Part shown: in pieces, positions 12,546-13,073 of the stretch
How positions within the stretch are numbered: the first letter of the stretch is position 1
How the letters are laid out: every line of letters starts with the position of its first letter
From: Caldilineaceae bacterium
Lineage (GTDB): Bacteria > Chloroflexota > Anaerolineae > Caldilineales > Caldilineaceae
Assembly: GCA_026645635.1 (NCBI GenBank)
Contig: JAPKMV010000039.1
Location: 1 to 13,073 of the forward strand
Direction of reading: 5' to 3'
DNA: 13,073 bases
Made by a program: the position numbers and the translations under genes
Notes under the pieces: generated by a model
Databases searched by the model: none
What the model saw: the letters and a program-made list of their open reading frames with translations, nothing else
Told to the model about the DNA's origin: nothing

Positions 12546-13073
12546 ATGACGACGCTGATGCAACGGCTGCAAGACGCCAAGACCGAAACCGTATTCTGGC
12601 TGCAGGACACCGCCGATGCGCTCCTGGGGCGCCGCGACCCGTTGATCCCCCCGCGGCGGCTCATGTTCGACGGCCCGCGCGACCCGGCGGTCTTCCGCGC
12701 CAACGGGCAGGAGTTTCTCGGCCATTACCGCGAGTTGGCGGGGCTGCGCCCTGATGAGGCAATGCTGGACATCGGCTGCGGCATCGGACGCAAGACCCTC
12801 CCCCTCGTCACCTATCTCAGCCCTGCGGGCCGGTACGCCGGCTTCGACATCAACCGCATGGGCATCGACTGGTGCCGCGAGCACATCACCGCCCGCCACC
12901 CGAATTTCCAGTTTGATTATGTCGACATCTACAACCGGCGCTACAACCCGCAGGGCAAGGTGGCGGGGGCCGAATTGCGTTTCCCTTACCCGGACAACAG
13001 CTTCGACTTCGCGGTGGCCGCCTCGGTCTTTACCCACATGTTCACCGACGAGGTGGCGAACTATCTGGCCGAA
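12546..13073 (+). CDS. Class I SAM-dependent methyltransferase, 5' part
   Basis: An open frame of 176 codons runs to the window's end without a stop, so the C-terminus is missing. It encodes a Rossmann-fold methyltransferase using S-adenosylmethionine. Motif I is LDIGCGIGRKT (74-84), and Asp101 in YAGFDINRMG marks the end of strand 2. Asp127 in FDYVDIYNRRYNP is the adenine-side acid, and FPYPDNSFDFAV (146-157) then ASVFTHMF (159-166) make motif IV and beyond. The N-terminal 70 residues (MTTLMQRLQDAKTET and on) are helical and may form a lid. The ATG at 12546 lies ten bases after the GT stop, with GGTGA upstream (12536-12540). The order GT2-GT4-methyltransferase suggests it methylates a sugar or end-caps the glycan, which is inference from context. 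Confidence 0.85.
   Translation, partial: MTTLMQRLQDAKTETVFWLQDTADALLGRRDPLIPPRRLMFDGPRDPAVFRANGQEFLGHYRELAGLRPDEAMLDIGCGIGRKTLPLVTYLSPAGRYAGFDINRMGIDWCREHITARHPNFQFDYVDIYNRRYNPQGKVAGAELRFPYPDNSFDFAVAASVFTHMFTDEVANYLAE

Overview
The window is GC-rich, gene-dense bacterial DNA, most likely from a Chloroflexota genome (Anaerolineae/Caldilineae-like). That assignment is an inference. It rests on Pro/Thr/Ala-rich exported linkers, paired LytR-CpsA-Psr (LCP) proteins, a zinc-ribbon/LysM membrane protein, a mono-haem cytochrome c lipoprotein and small palindromic repeats between genes. No rRNA, tRNA, transposase or CRISPR array was seen.

Left part (1-2695, + strand): the 3' end of a GT4 glycosyltransferase whose reading frame is broken near its C-terminus; a hairpin repeat; a hotdog acyl-CoA thioesterase whose stop overlaps the start of a six-helix membrane protein of unknown function; an array of 93-bp palindromic repeats (1636-1900); and a xylose-isomerase-like TIM-barrel sugar isomerase/epimerase.

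Middle part (2779-10396, - strand): read in transcription order, a GT4 glycosyltransferase and an unrecognised protein (ATGA overlap); a cytochrome c lipoprotein closed by a clear intrinsic terminator; then a zinc-ribbon/TM/LysM protein, a VOC (glyoxalase-fold) protein, an HD-domain phosphohydrolase, and two LCP enzymes, one membrane-anchored and one a predicted lipoprotein. The last five may be one transcription unit. A candidate leaderless promoter lies before the LysM gene, and a palindrome-associated promoter lies before the last LCP gene.

Right part (10554-13073, + strand): a GT2 glycosyltransferase, a GT4-like glycosyltransferase (GTGA overlap) and a class I SAM methyltransferase cut by the window edge. 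These look like part of a surface-glycan locus.

The common theme is the cell envelope: glycosyltransferases and a methyltransferase to build and decorate a glycan, LCP enzymes that could transfer it to peptidoglycan, and a LysM protein that could bind peptidoglycan. No complete novel defence or mobile system is evident. The points most worth following up are the 93-bp palindromic array, the two LCP paralogues with a shared cysteine pair, the zinc-ribbon/LysM protein with its leaderless promoter, and the broken glycosyltransferase.
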